5,862 bases of DNA from a bacterium (lineage in GTDB: Bacteria > Patescibacteriota > Saccharimonadia > Saccharimonadales > UBA4665), in the NCBI GenBank assembly GCA_021804315.1, contig JAJZHX010000034.1, forward strand, positions 1 through 5,862. Direction: 5' to 3'. Positions 1 through 5,851 of this stretch are shown in pieces. The notes beneath the pieces were generated by a model, which was not told the DNA's origin, did no database searches, and saw only the letters and a list, made by a program, of their open reading frames with translations. Each line of letters begins with the position of its first letter. The first letter of the stretch is position 1. Made by a program: the position numbers and the translations under genes.

Positions 1-312
1 GTGCTTAATTAAAAATCTGGCATCATCTTTAGCTATCTTATCTTTTGCAGTAATTTTTTTAAGACCACCTGGATACCCACTATGGTGGTAGTAAATTTTA
101 TTCTCTAATTTATTACCAGATAATTTTAAGTTATCGGCATTAATAATAACCACATAATCGCCAACATCTATATGCTGAGTAAACATTGGTTTGTGCTTGC
201 CTAGTAACAAATTAGCTGCCAGCGTTGAGACGCGTCCTAAAGATGCTTCACTAGCGTCTAGGATATACCACTTGCGTTTTATATCACTTGGTTTAGCACT
301 GTAAGTCTTCAT
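1..312 (-). CDS. rplM: Large-subunit ribosomal protein L13 (uL13), 5' part
   Basis: Partial gene: 104 codons are visible and the frame is still open at base 1, so roughly the last 40 residues of a usual 140-150 residue L13 lie outside. L13 is an early-assembly protein of the 50S subunit that binds 23S rRNA. The start reads MKTYSAKPSDIKRKWYILDA, which is the family N-terminus. Then come LGRVST (25-30), the GKHKP loop (38-42), GDYVVIINAD (51-60) and the hallmark YYHHSGYPGG (74-83), all collinear with the family. The ATG at 312-310 overlaps the rplQ stop as ATGA, and AAGGAG lies eight bases upstream inside the rplQ 3' end, so translation is probably coupled. In many bacteria rpsI (S9) follows rplM; that cannot be seen here. 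Identification is near certain. Confidence 0.96.
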   Translation of the reverse strand, partial: MKTYSAKPSDIKRKWYILDASEASLGRVSTLAANLLLGKHKPMFTQHIDVGDYVVIINADNLKLSGNKLENKIYYHHSGYPGGLKKITAKDKIAKDDARFLIKH

Positions 313-758
313 TGTTTATTCTCCTTGGCTAATTCTTCACTAGGCTCAGTAGATTGTTTTTGCTTGGCGCTAGTAACTGGCTTATCGGCTGAAGTTTTTA
401 GATTATCCACAAAACTAATCGTTGCCATTTGTGCATAATCACCTCGTCTATTAGTAGTTTTACTAATTCTTAAATGTCCGCTATTTCTGGTAGCTAGCTT
501 TGGAGCAATTTCATCGACAAGTTTATGGGCACTAGCAACTGTCTGAAGCCCAGCAATTACTTGTCGACGACTACTAAGATCGCCTTTTTTAGCTTTGGTT
601 ATCAGTTTTTCAGTGTAACTAGAGACTTCTTTGGCCTTTTCTAGGGTAGTCTCGATAGTTTCATACTTAATTAAAGAGTCAGCTAAACCTTTTATTAATG
701 CTCGACGTTGATCGCGCTCTCTATGAAACTTTCTGCCTTTATATCCGTGTCGATGCAT
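309..758 (-). CDS. rplQ: Large-subunit ribosomal protein L17 (bL17)
   Basis: A 149-residue bacterial L17, a 50S protein near the peptide exit tunnel region. The N-terminus MHRHGYKGRKFHRERDQRRA followed by LIKGLADSLIKYETIETTL (21-39) and AKEV (42-45) is the L17 signature; KLITKAKKGD (51-60) and RRGDYAQMATI (104-114) close the fold. The conserved domain ends near residue 120; the last 30 residues are a low-complexity tail rich in K, S, E and Q, longer than in short L17 forms such as that of E. coli (about 127 residues). The start ATG lies two bases after the rpoA TAA, with GGAG eight bases upstream inside the rpoA 3' end. It is the only gene here ending in TGA, and that stop overlaps the rplM start, so TGA is clearly a stop in this organism. 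Confidence 0.97.
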   Translation of the reverse strand: MHRHGYKGRKFHRERDQRRALIKGLADSLIKYETIETTLEKAKEVSSYTEKLITKAKKGDLSSRRQVIAGLQTVASAHKLVDEIAPKLATRNSGHLRISKTTNRRGDYAQMATISFVDNLKTSADKPVTSAKQKQSTEPSEELAKENKQ

Positions 759-760
759 TA

Positions 761-1711
761 TTAAAGCTCCAACTCAGCTAATTTATCTTTAACTTCATCT
801 AAGGCTTTACTGCCAAATCCTTTAAGATCTTTAAGCTCAGCATCATTGAGAGAGAATAAGTCTCTAATGGTATGGATGTCGTTATTAATTAAGGCGTTGG
901 TTGTCCTAGCTGTTAAGTTTAAATCTTCTATGGGAGTATCAAGAGGCGTTACTTCTTCTTGAGAACCCTTGCCGTATTGATCATTATTTTCTGATTCATT
1001 AGTTGATATTTCATTAGTTTCAACACGTGTTTTACCGGCAAGGGCAGTGTATTGATTGACTAATATAGCTGCGGCTTCTTCAAATGCATCTTGAGGCGTA
1101 ATAGAGCCATCCGTATCAATGGTGATAGATAATTTATCTAAATCCGTTGCTTGACCAACACGAGTATTTTCGACTTTATATCTGACTCTTAAAACTGGGC
1201 TAAAAATAGCATCTAGGGCAATCATATCACTAGACTTTTTGGCAGTTTGTTCTTCAATTGTTCGGTACCCCCTGCCAATTTCTACTGTTAAATCAATTAC
1301 TAATTTGCCCTTACTGTCATCAATAGTTGCAACTACAGCGTTAGGATTAACGACTTCAACATCAGCATTGGCAGCTATATCTTTAGCGGTTACTACCCCT
1401 TGACCACTTTTGCTAATTCTAAGAGTTTGTATTTCACTACCATAAACTCTGAAACGAATACCTTTAAGATTTCGCATAATGTCAACTACGTCTTCTTTTA
1501 CGCCACTGACATCAGTAAATTCATGAGAGACACCTTCAATTTTGAATGAGGTTATAGCTGCCCCAGATATACTCGATAATAGAACTCTTCTTAGAGAATT
1601 ACCTAATGTCATGCCATAACCACTATGTAGTGGCTCGATCGTAAATGTGGCACTTGTGCTGGAATGCTCTGTTACTTTTACTAAACTTGGTATATTGATT
1701 GTGTTGGCCAT
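761..1711 (-). CDS. rpoA: DNA-directed RNA polymerase subunit alpha
   Basis: A 316-residue alpha subunit; the dimer nucleates assembly of beta and beta' and its C-terminal domain contacts promoter UP elements and activators. The N-terminal domain (about 1-228) shows the dimerisation helix TLGNSLRRVLLSS (35-47), VEIGRGYR (143-150) and FSPVLRVRYKVENTRVGQ (170-187). A hydrophilic linker, rich in N, E, S and T (about 230-258), leads to the C-terminal domain (259-316) with IEDLNLTARTTNALI and the helix-hairpin-helix LKGFGSKALDEVK. Arg269 and Asn272 align with the E. coli DNA-contact residues R265 and N268, and Lys302 with K298; E. coli S299 is Ala here, and C269 is Ala. UP-element binding therefore looks retained. 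The start has AAGGAG about 12 bases upstream. It sits between rpsD and rplQ as in the classical alpha operon. Confidence 0.98.
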   Translation of the reverse strand: MANTINIPSLVKVTEHSSTSATFTIEPLHSGYGMTLGNSLRRVLLSSISGAAITSFKIEGVSHEFTDVSGVKEDVVDIMRNLKGIRFRVYGSEIQTLRISKSGQGVVTAKDIAANADVEVVNPNAVVATIDDSKGKLVIDLTVEIGRGYRTIEEQTAKKSSDMIALDAIFSPVLRVRYKVENTRVGQATDLDKLSITIDTDGSITPQDAFEEAAAILVNQYTALAGKTRVETNEISTNESENNDQYGKGSQEEVTPLDTPIEDLNLTARTTNALINNDIHTIRDLFSLNDAELKDLKGFGSKALDEVKDKLAELEL

Positions 1712-1730
1712 TGCTTATACTTTCTCCTTA

Positions 1731-2348
1731 TTAACGTGAGTAATACTCAACTATTAGTTGTTCATTAATATCTGGTTCAGCGTCTTCTTTAGATGGTATT
1801 CCTGTGACACTAAAGCTAAGATGCTTACGGTCCACTTTGATCCAAGCGGGAATAGCGCTAGGTGCCGGGCTAGTATCATCTAGTCGTTTAAAATAATCTG
1901 TTTTAGTGCTATGATCGCGAACTTTGATTTTATCGCCTGGTTTTAATCTAATAGAAGGGATGTCAATTCTCACATCATTAAGTATAAAATGACCATGGCC
2001 GACAAGCTGACGAGCCGCTTTACGACTTGGAGCAAAGCCGGCTCTATAGACAGCATTATCAGCCCTTCTCTCAAGCAATTGGAGCAAAACTAGACCTGCC
2101 TCGCCCTTTTGAGAAGCAGCATCTTTCAAAAGGTTAGCAAACTGTCTTTCTAATAAACCATAAAGTCTTTTGACTTTTTGCTTTTCTCTTAGCTGTAAGG
2201 CATACTGACTGGTTTTGCTTCGGGCAATATAACCTTGAGCCTGTCCCGGTTTATTGGTTCTCCGAACTAAAATTTTATGAGCTTTGGGGTGCAAAGCATA
2301 ACCTTCTCGTCGGCTCAATTTAGTAATTGGTTGACGGTCGCGTGCCAT
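1731..2348 (-). CDS. rpsD: Small-subunit ribosomal protein S4 (uS4), zinc-site-less form
   Basis: A 205-residue S4, the usual length. S4 nucleates 30S body assembly on the 5' domain of 16S rRNA and helps decoding accuracy; in E. coli it also represses the alpha operon translationally. The N-terminal domain contains EKQKVKRLYGLLERQF (55-70), and the RNA-binding S4 domain spans about 94-155, with ERRADNAVYRAGFAPSRKAA (93-112), GHGHFILND and IPSIRLKPGDKIKV. In zinc-binding S4 the N-terminus carries a Cys cluster in a context like CKLCRREG; here it reads ITKLSRREG (8-16) and the whole protein has no cysteine, so this is a C-minus type. The ATG is two bases after the rpsK stop; AAGGAG is embedded in the codons for the last residues of S11. 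Whether the S4 autoregulation known from E. coli exists here is not visible. Confidence 0.98.
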   Translation of the reverse strand: MARDRQPITKLSRREGYALHPKAHKILVRRTNKPGQAQGYIARSKTSQYALQLREKQKVKRLYGLLERQFANLLKDAASQKGEAGLVLLQLLERRADNAVYRAGFAPSRKAARQLVGHGHFILNDVRIDIPSIRLKPGDKIKVRDHSTKTDYFKRLDDTSPAPSAIPAWIKVDRKHLSFSVTGIPSKEDAEPDINEQLIVEYYSR

Positions 2349-2350
2349 TG

Positions 2351-2812
2351 TTAAACTCTCCTTGCTTTCTTAGGACGAACTCCGCCATGAGGAACACCTG
2401 TAATATCTTTAATGCTAGTTACCGCTATATTCTGAGAAGCTAGCACCCGGACTGGAGCGTCTCTGCCTAAACCAATACCTTTGATATAGACTTCTGCTTT
2501 AGCTACGCCAAATTGTTGTTTTGCTAAAGCAATTGCTTGTTCGCCTGCGACTTGAGCTGCGTAAGCTGTGCCCTTTTTACTGCCTCTAAAACCACAAGTC
2601 CCGGCACTAGATTTAGACAATACATTACCTTTAGTATCAGTTACAGAAATAATCGTATTATTAAAAGTTGCTTGAACATGTACTTGAGCTAAAGGAACAT
2701 TCCTCTTAGCTTTTTTAACTTTTGCAGTAACTTTTTTGACCTCACTATTAGCCGTTTGATCTTCGGACGGTAATTGCTTGTTGTCTTCAATAATTTGTTG
2801 ATTATCTGTCAT
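2351..2812 (-). CDS. rpsK: Small-subunit ribosomal protein S11 (uS11)
   Basis: A 153-residue S11, a 30S platform protein next to the decoding-site rRNA. The conserved core starts near residue 38 and shows VHVQATFNNTIISVTDTKGN (44-63), SSAGTCGFRGSKKGT (68-82), AAQVAGEQA (85-93), VYIKGIGLGRDA (108-119) and VTSIKDITGVPHGGVRPKKA (131-150). About 35 residues ahead of the core form a polar extension, acidic then lysine-rich, longer than the usual 10-15 residues. The common C-terminal motif PHNGCRPP reads PHGGVRPK here, so the Asn that becomes isoaspartate in E. coli is absent. Cys73 is the only cysteine in all ten proteins of the window. The start ATG has GAGG five bases upstream in the 24-base gap after rpsM; no other upstream start is needed. 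Confidence 0.98.
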   Translation of the reverse strand: MTDNQQIIEDNKQLPSEDQTANSEVKKVTAKVKKAKRNVPLAQVHVQATFNNTIISVTDTKGNVLSKSSAGTCGFRGSKKGTAYAAQVAGEQAIALAKQQFGVAKAEVYIKGIGLGRDAPVRVLASQNIAVTSIKDITGVPHGGVRPKKARRV

Positions 2813-2836
2813 ATTTTCCTCTTAGTCTTAAAGCTA

Positions 2837-3223
2837 TTAAGTCTTTGATGCAACCTTTTTAGCTGTACCGCCGACTGTAACTTTTTTACCACGTTTAGTT
2901 CTGGCGTTGGTTTTCGTTCTTTGTCCTCTTACCGGTAAATTAGCAAGATGTCTTATGCCACGGTATGATTTAATGTCTTTTAACCTTTTAATATTACCGC
3001 TGACTACTCTTTGGAGCTCACCTTCAACTAGATGGTCACTATTAATAACTTCCTGAATACGACTAATCTCTCCGTCATTTAAATCTTTTACTCTAGTTAT
3101 TTCACTGACATTGGCTTTATTTAAGATATCTTTAGAAGTTTTTGGGCCAATTCCATATACGTAAGTAAGAGCAACCCATACTTGCTTTTGATCAGGGATA
3201 GTAACTCCAGAAATTCTTGCCAT
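2837..3223 (-). CDS. rpsM: Small-subunit ribosomal protein S13 (uS13)
   Basis: A 128-residue S13, the 30S head protein that contacts the P-site tRNA and forms bridges to the 50S subunit. The N-terminus MARISGVTIPDQKQVWVALT leads to the helix-two-turn-helix region with YVYGIGPKTSKDIL (21-34). The signature stretch near the C-terminus is RGIRHLANLPVRGQRTKTNA (88-107) followed by RTKRGKK. The basic tail, VTVGGTAKKVASKT, is expected to run toward the P site. The ATG is five bases after the rpmJ stop; the best Shine-Dalgarno match is a short AGGG about nine bases upstream, at the end of rpmJ, so re-initiation from rpmJ probably contributes. In E. coli the S4 repressor pseudoknot overlaps the start of rpsM; no matching leader space exists here because rpmJ abuts. 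Confidence 0.98.
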   Translation of the reverse strand: MARISGVTIPDQKQVWVALTYVYGIGPKTSKDILNKANVSEITRVKDLNDGEISRIQEVINSDHLVEGELQRVVSGNIKRLKDIKSYRGIRHLANLPVRGQRTKTNARTKRGKKVTVGGTAKKVASKT

Positions 3224-3228
3224 AAAGA

Positions 3229-3345
3229 TTAACCCTGCCTTTGTTTATGCTTAGGCTTTAACTTATTTATAATATACACCCGGCCTTTACGACGGACTAC
3301 TTTATCATCTGGACTGATTTTCTTGACACTGGCACGCACTTTCAT
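3229..3345 (-). CDS. rpmJ: Large-subunit ribosomal protein L36 (bL36), zinc-less form
   Basis: A 38-residue gene. Translation gives [20 protein letters not shown] then [18 protein letters not shown] and a [21 protein letters not shown] and the terminal KPKHKQRQG are the L36 signature. L36 is a small, late-assembling 50S protein on 23S rRNA. Zinc-ribbon L36 has Cys at the sites occupied here by Ser12, Asp15 and Asn27; only the histidine of the H-K-Q-R-Q-G end (His34) is kept, so this is a C-minus form. I chose the ATG at 3345-3343 because the protein then starts like the family and AGGAG lies ten bases upstream. An in-frame ATG at 3354 would add M-I-R but leaves only one base after AGGAG. It lies 54 bases after infA and five before rpsM. 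Confidence 0.94.
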   Translation of the reverse strand: MKVRASVKKISPDDKVVRRKGRVYIINKLKPKHKQRQG

Positions 3346-3399
3346 GCGGATCATGCTCCTACTTTATCTAGCAATGACACACTGCTTAACTTTTGATAA

Positions 3400-3618
3400 T
3401 TATTTGCGATAGGTGATTCTGCCTTTCGTAAGATCGTAAGGCGTCAACTCGACCGTAACGCTATCTCCCGGTACTAATCTTATAAAATGCTTACGCATTC
3501 GACCGGCAACATGAGCTATAATCTGATGACCGTTCTCAAGTTCCACTTTAAATTGCGTACCCGGCAATGTTTCAACAATTGTCCCAGATAATTCAATTAC
3601 TTCCTTGTTTGCAGCCAT
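3400..3618 (-). CDS. infA: Translation initiation factor IF-1
   Basis: A 72-residue IF-1, the S1-type OB-fold protein that occupies the ribosomal A site during initiation and supports IF-2 and IF-3. The family pattern is complete: [20 protein letters not shown] (7-26), [20 protein letters not shown] (28-47), [20 protein letters not shown] (50-69), ending Y-R-K. Length matches the family (71-73). The ATG at 3618-3616 is the only start: an in-frame TGA lies nine codons upstream with no ATG, GTG or TTG between. There is no Shine-Dalgarno match ahead of it; the predicted transcript from the nearer promoter would have only about 11 AU-rich leader bases. It opens the infA-rpmJ-rpsM-rpsK-rpsD-rpoA-rplQ-rplM block. 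The adk and map genes common between secY and infA are missing. Confidence 0.98.
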   Translation of the reverse strand: MAANKEVIELSGTIVETLPGTQFKVELENGHQIIAHVAGRMRKHFIRLVPGDSVTVELTPYDLTKGRITYRK

Positions 3619-3636
3619 ATATATAACTTGAGATAA

Positions 3637-3666
3637 ATTATATCAACTCCAACACCATTTTGTAAA
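3637..3666 (-). promoter_or_regulatory. Promoter P2, proximal to infA
   Basis: Reading the minus strand, TTTACA (3666-3661) is followed after 18 bases by a perfect TATAAT (3642-3637), preceded by TG one base before it (TGATATAAT), that is, an extended -10. The -35 matches the sigma-70 consensus at five of six positions. An A/T-rich tract with six A residues lies directly upstream, of the kind alpha C-terminal domains can contact. The expected start is an A near 3629, giving an 11-base leader before the infA ATG. This is a pattern match only, but a strong one, in an intergenic gap and in the right direction. Confidence 0.75.
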
Positions 3667-3686
3667 GGGTTTTTTCTCTACAAAAT
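3657..3686. repeat. Inverted repeat overlapping the P2 -35 box
   Basis: Plus-strand ATTTTGTA (3657-3664) is repeated in inverse as TACAAAAT (3679-3686) across 14 bases. The low-coordinate arm covers part of the P2 -35 hexamer and the spacer side; the other arm lies just upstream. It is not followed by a T-run in either direction in a way that makes a terminator. It could be an operator or a chance event in AT-rich DNA. Confidence 0.35.
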
Positions 3687-3712
3687 TATATGTGGTTTAG
3701 TTACCTAGATTT

Positions 3713-3741
3713 ATTATCTGCCTAAGTCAATTGGTTGTCAA
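3713..3741 (-). promoter_or_regulatory. Promoter P1, distal to infA
   Basis: On the minus strand a perfect TTGACA (3741-3736) is separated by 17 bases, the optimum, from GATAAT (3718-3713), five of six to the -10 consensus. The -35 box begins 17 bases after the secY stop codon. The expected start near 3706 would give a leader of about 87 bases that contains all of P2. No terminator is visible between secY and this site, so it would add to read-through from the upstream spc-type genes. Confidence 0.72.
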
Positions 3742-3758
3742 TTTTAGCGATAAGTTAT

Positions 3759-5282
3759 TTAACTCTGTTTTATGGCTTTTTTATTTTTAGTTTTTAGGCC
3801 ATTGCTAGGTATAAATTTTCTTATTAATCTTGTTTTAGGCTTTAACATATCATTAACTTCATTATCTGAAAAGAACTCTGGATCAGAGTATTGATCATAT
3901 GTCACCATAAGAGCTCTGGATTCTACCGATCTTAGGGTTTGCAGAGCTACCGAAACTAAGATTAGTACACTTGTCCCACCGATAGTAATGCTTACATTAA
4001 CGAAGATCTGCGCAATTATTGGCATGAGAGCTAAAATACCAAGCGAAAACGCTCCAAAAAACGTTAAACGATTGATAATTTTAGATAGATATTTCTCTGT
4101 TTGTTCGCCACCTCTTACGCCTTCAATAAAACCTCCTTGCTTATGAAGATTCTCGGCTATTTCCTGAGAGTTAAAAGTAACTCCGGTATAAAAGAATGTA
4201 AAAGCGAAGACCAATAAAAAATAAACTACTGGGTAAATATAGGCTTTCAGGCCTTCGGTCGCAAAGGTTGTAGCTGATGGACTTTGAAACCAAGAGACCA
4301 AATCTGTGCCTATAGTCGCCAGGGTATGATTATGACTACCTGACATAATCTGGCCTGCAAAGCTCGGAACACTTAAGAAGGCCACAGCAAAAATAATAGG
4401 TATGACGCCAGCTGCTATTAGTTTTACTGGTAAAACAGTTGTGACACCGCCATACGCCCGATTGCCTTGAACTCTTTTTGCATAGTTAATAGTTAGATTA
4501 CGGGCCGCCTCATTAAGCATGACCACCACCCAAGTTAAGCCTATGCCTATCAAAAGAGTGCCTAGACCAAAGTACAACTGTTGATGATTTATTGGTAGAC
4601 TTACACCAAACCACTTCATATGGTGGCCCTTTGGAACTAAGGCCTGATAGATCTGGGCAATATTTGAAGGTAAACGGCTGACTATGCCAACTGTAATGAT
4701 TAAAGAAATACCGTTCCCGATACCTTGTTCGGTGACTAACTCGCCTAGCCACATCAGTAACATTGAACCACCAGTTAAAGCACTGACCATAATAATCCAC
4801 TGTAGTATGCCTGCATGAGCAGTAATATTGCCAACACCGCCAATGCTTTGAGCATAGGTTTTAATTAAGTAGATTGAGCCGATTGATTGAATAATCGCTA
4901 GTGGGAAAGTCAGTATTCTAGTATATTGATTAATCTTTTTTTGACCAAACTCGCCTTCTTTATGAAGCGCTTCAAGCTGAGGTATAGCCTTAGTTAAAAG
5001 TTGCATAATAATCGAAGCATTTATGTATGGGCCTAAACCGGCTATTAAAATCGAAAAGTTGGCAAGTGCTCCGCCAGATAAAACATTAATATAACTAAGT
5101 AGCTGAGGAGCAGAGCTAGAGTTAAATAAATTATTTAACAATTGTCTTAAAGTAGCTGCATTGCCGATTGGTACGGGAAGCTCAGCTAATATTCTAAAAA
5201 TAATTAATATGCCAAGAACCGCAAAGATACGCTTACGCATATCCGCATGAGACAACGACTTACCGATAGTTTTCCAATTCAT
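3759..5282 (-). CDS. secY: Preprotein translocase subunit SecY
   Basis: A 507-residue SecY, the channel of the SecYEG translocon in the cytoplasmic membrane. Ten hydrophobic segments are expected; those I see begin near 19-36, 120-142, 160-180, 189-203, 236-256, 285-306, 348-367, 404-425 and 432-450, with the plug and second segment around 72-98 (ALANFSILIAGLGPYINASI). Family motifs: EGEFGQKKINQYTR (109-122), TEQGIGNGISLI (184-195), YAKRVQGNRAYGG (267-279), LPVKLIAAGVIP (284-295), and the SecA/ribosome-contact loop FNSQEIAENL (370-379) with GGFIEGVRGGEQT (383-395), where Arg390 matches E. coli R357. It is about 65 residues longer than E. coli SecY; the excess is in outside loops (about 52-62, 313-345) and a basic C-terminal tail after 450. 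The Shine-Dalgarno sequence is weak (AAGAG). rplO lies 104 bases upstream; adk does not follow. Confidence 0.98.
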   Translation of the reverse strand: MNWKTIGKSLSHADMRKRIFAVLGILIIFRILAELPVPIGNAATLRQLLNNLFNSSSAPQLLSYINVLSGGALANFSILIAGLGPYINASIIMQLLTKAIPQLEALHKEGEFGQKKINQYTRILTFPLAIIQSIGSIYLIKTYAQSIGGVGNITAHAGILQWIIMVSALTGGSMLLMWLGELVTEQGIGNGISLIITVGIVSRLPSNIAQIYQALVPKGHHMKWFGVSLPINHQQLYFGLGTLLIGIGLTWVVVMLNEAARNLTINYAKRVQGNRAYGGVTTVLPVKLIAAGVIPIIFAVAFLSVPSFAGQIMSGSHNHTLATIGTDLVSWFQSPSATTFATEGLKAYIYPVVYFLLVFAFTFFYTGVTFNSQEIAENLHKQGGFIEGVRGGEQTEKYLSKIINRLTFFGAFSLGILALMPIIAQIFVNVSITIGGTSVLILVSVALQTLRSVESRALMVTYDQYSDPEFFSDNEVNDMLKPKTRLIRKFIPSNGLKTKNKKAIKQS

Positions 5283-5377
5283 ATCAATTTATCTCTTAAC
5301 TCTTTTTTAAGTTTGATTAGCTATATTTAACCATACCCTCCCTTAAAACACCAAGACTGATTTAGGGTAAATTAGCT

Positions 5378-5400
5378 AGCCAGGCTTTAGTTGCTTGGCT
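5378..5400 (-). other. Imperfect hairpin across the rplO stop codon
   Basis: In the minus-strand transcript AGCCAAGC (5400-5393) can pair with GCCTGGCT (5385-5378), seven of eight positions, around a seven-base loop AACTAAA that contains the rplO stop. No U-run follows (the next bases are AGCTAATTTACCC), so it is not a standard intrinsic terminator. It may be a processing or 3'-end stability element, or chance. Confidence 0.3.
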
Positions 5401-5851
5401 TAATTTTTGGTCTTTTTAATTTTTCAGTCTTAATAAACGTACCACCTTTTTCTTCTACTAATGATTTGGCTGTCTGGCTAATTTTTGGTAAATGAATTTC
5501 AACTGCTTTAGATAAATCACCATTAGCTAAAATTTTTATATCCGAATATGGACTAGTTATTAACTTGGCTTCATAAAGCACTTGAGCATCTATTTTCTTA
5601 CCTAAATTATTTAAATCTTTAATAAAAACTATTTCATTTTTGGCTCGGTGACTATTAAATCCAGGCAGTTTTGGTAACTTCTGCATAAGAGGGTTTGATC
5701 CGCCGGCAAAACCAGGGTTTTTACTAAAACCGGCACGAGCTCCTTGACCTTTAGTTCCTCTACCAGCAGTTTTTCCTTTACCACTAGCAATACCTCGGCC
5801 AAGTCGTTTTGGTTTTTTAAAATTTTCGGCTTGTAATTGATTATACTTCAT
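5387..5851 (-). CDS. rplO: Large-subunit ribosomal protein L15 (uL15)
   Basis: A 154-residue L15, a late-assembly 50S protein that threads a glycine-rich N-terminal arm into 23S rRNA. The arm is plain: KRLGRGIASGKGKTAGRGTK (15-34), GQGARAGF (35-42) and GFAGGSNPLMQKLPKLPGF (47-65). The second half has VFIKDLNNLG (75-84), IKILANGDLSKAVEIHLPKI (105-124) and SQTAKSLVEEKGGTFI (125-140), the globular L15 fold. The usual GFEGGQMPL reads GFAGGSNPL. The ATG has AAGG seven bases upstream, and the window ends 11 bases above it, so the preceding gene is not visible (rpsE or rpmD in other bacteria). It heads straight into secY, the standard spc-operon order. Confidence 0.97.
   Translation of the reverse strand: MKYNQLQAENFKKPKRLGRGIASGKGKTAGRGTKGQGARAGFSKNPGFAGGSNPLMQKLPKLPGFNSHRAKNEIVFIKDLNNLGKKIDAQVLYEAKLITSPYSDIKILANGDLSKAVEIHLPKISQTAKSLVEEKGGTFIKTEKLKRPKIKPSN

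Noticed and set aside
309..311. UGA recoding as glycine, as in some candidate-phyla bacteria
   Set aside because: TGA ends rplQ exactly where the rplM start overlaps, and none of the ten reading frames contains an internal TGA at a conserved glycine.
3346..3354. Upstream ATG at 3354 as the rpmJ start
   Set aside because: It would place AGGAG one base from the start and add three residues foreign to the L36 family; the ATG at 3345 fits both the spacing and the family N-terminus.
3638..3658. Six-codon frame ATG-GTG-TTG-GAG-TTG-ATA-TAA in the P1 leader of infA
   Set aside because: No ribosome binding site, no regulatory codon run, and it coincides with the P2 spacer and -10 box.
3685..3690. 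A third TATAAT on the minus strand between P1 and P2
   Set aside because: No acceptable -35 hexamer lies 16-18 bases upstream, and such AT hexamers are frequent here.
4513..4800. A 95-codon open frame on the minus strand
   Set aside because: It lies wholly inside secY in another frame, its product is rich in W, Y, R and H with no family resemblance, and it has no start signal of its own.
5322..5339. Mini-frame ATG-GTT-AAA-TAT-AGC-TAA after a GGGAGGG run upstream of secY
   Set aside because: The G-rich run sits only one base from the ATG, too close to serve as a ribosome binding site, and a five-codon frame is expected by chance.
5325..5354. Possible promoter ahead of secY (TTGGTG, 18 bases, TTAAAT with a TG before the -10)
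   Set aside because: Only three to four matches per hexamer; too weak to separate from chance in a 104-base AT-rich gap, and rplO-secY is usually one transcript.
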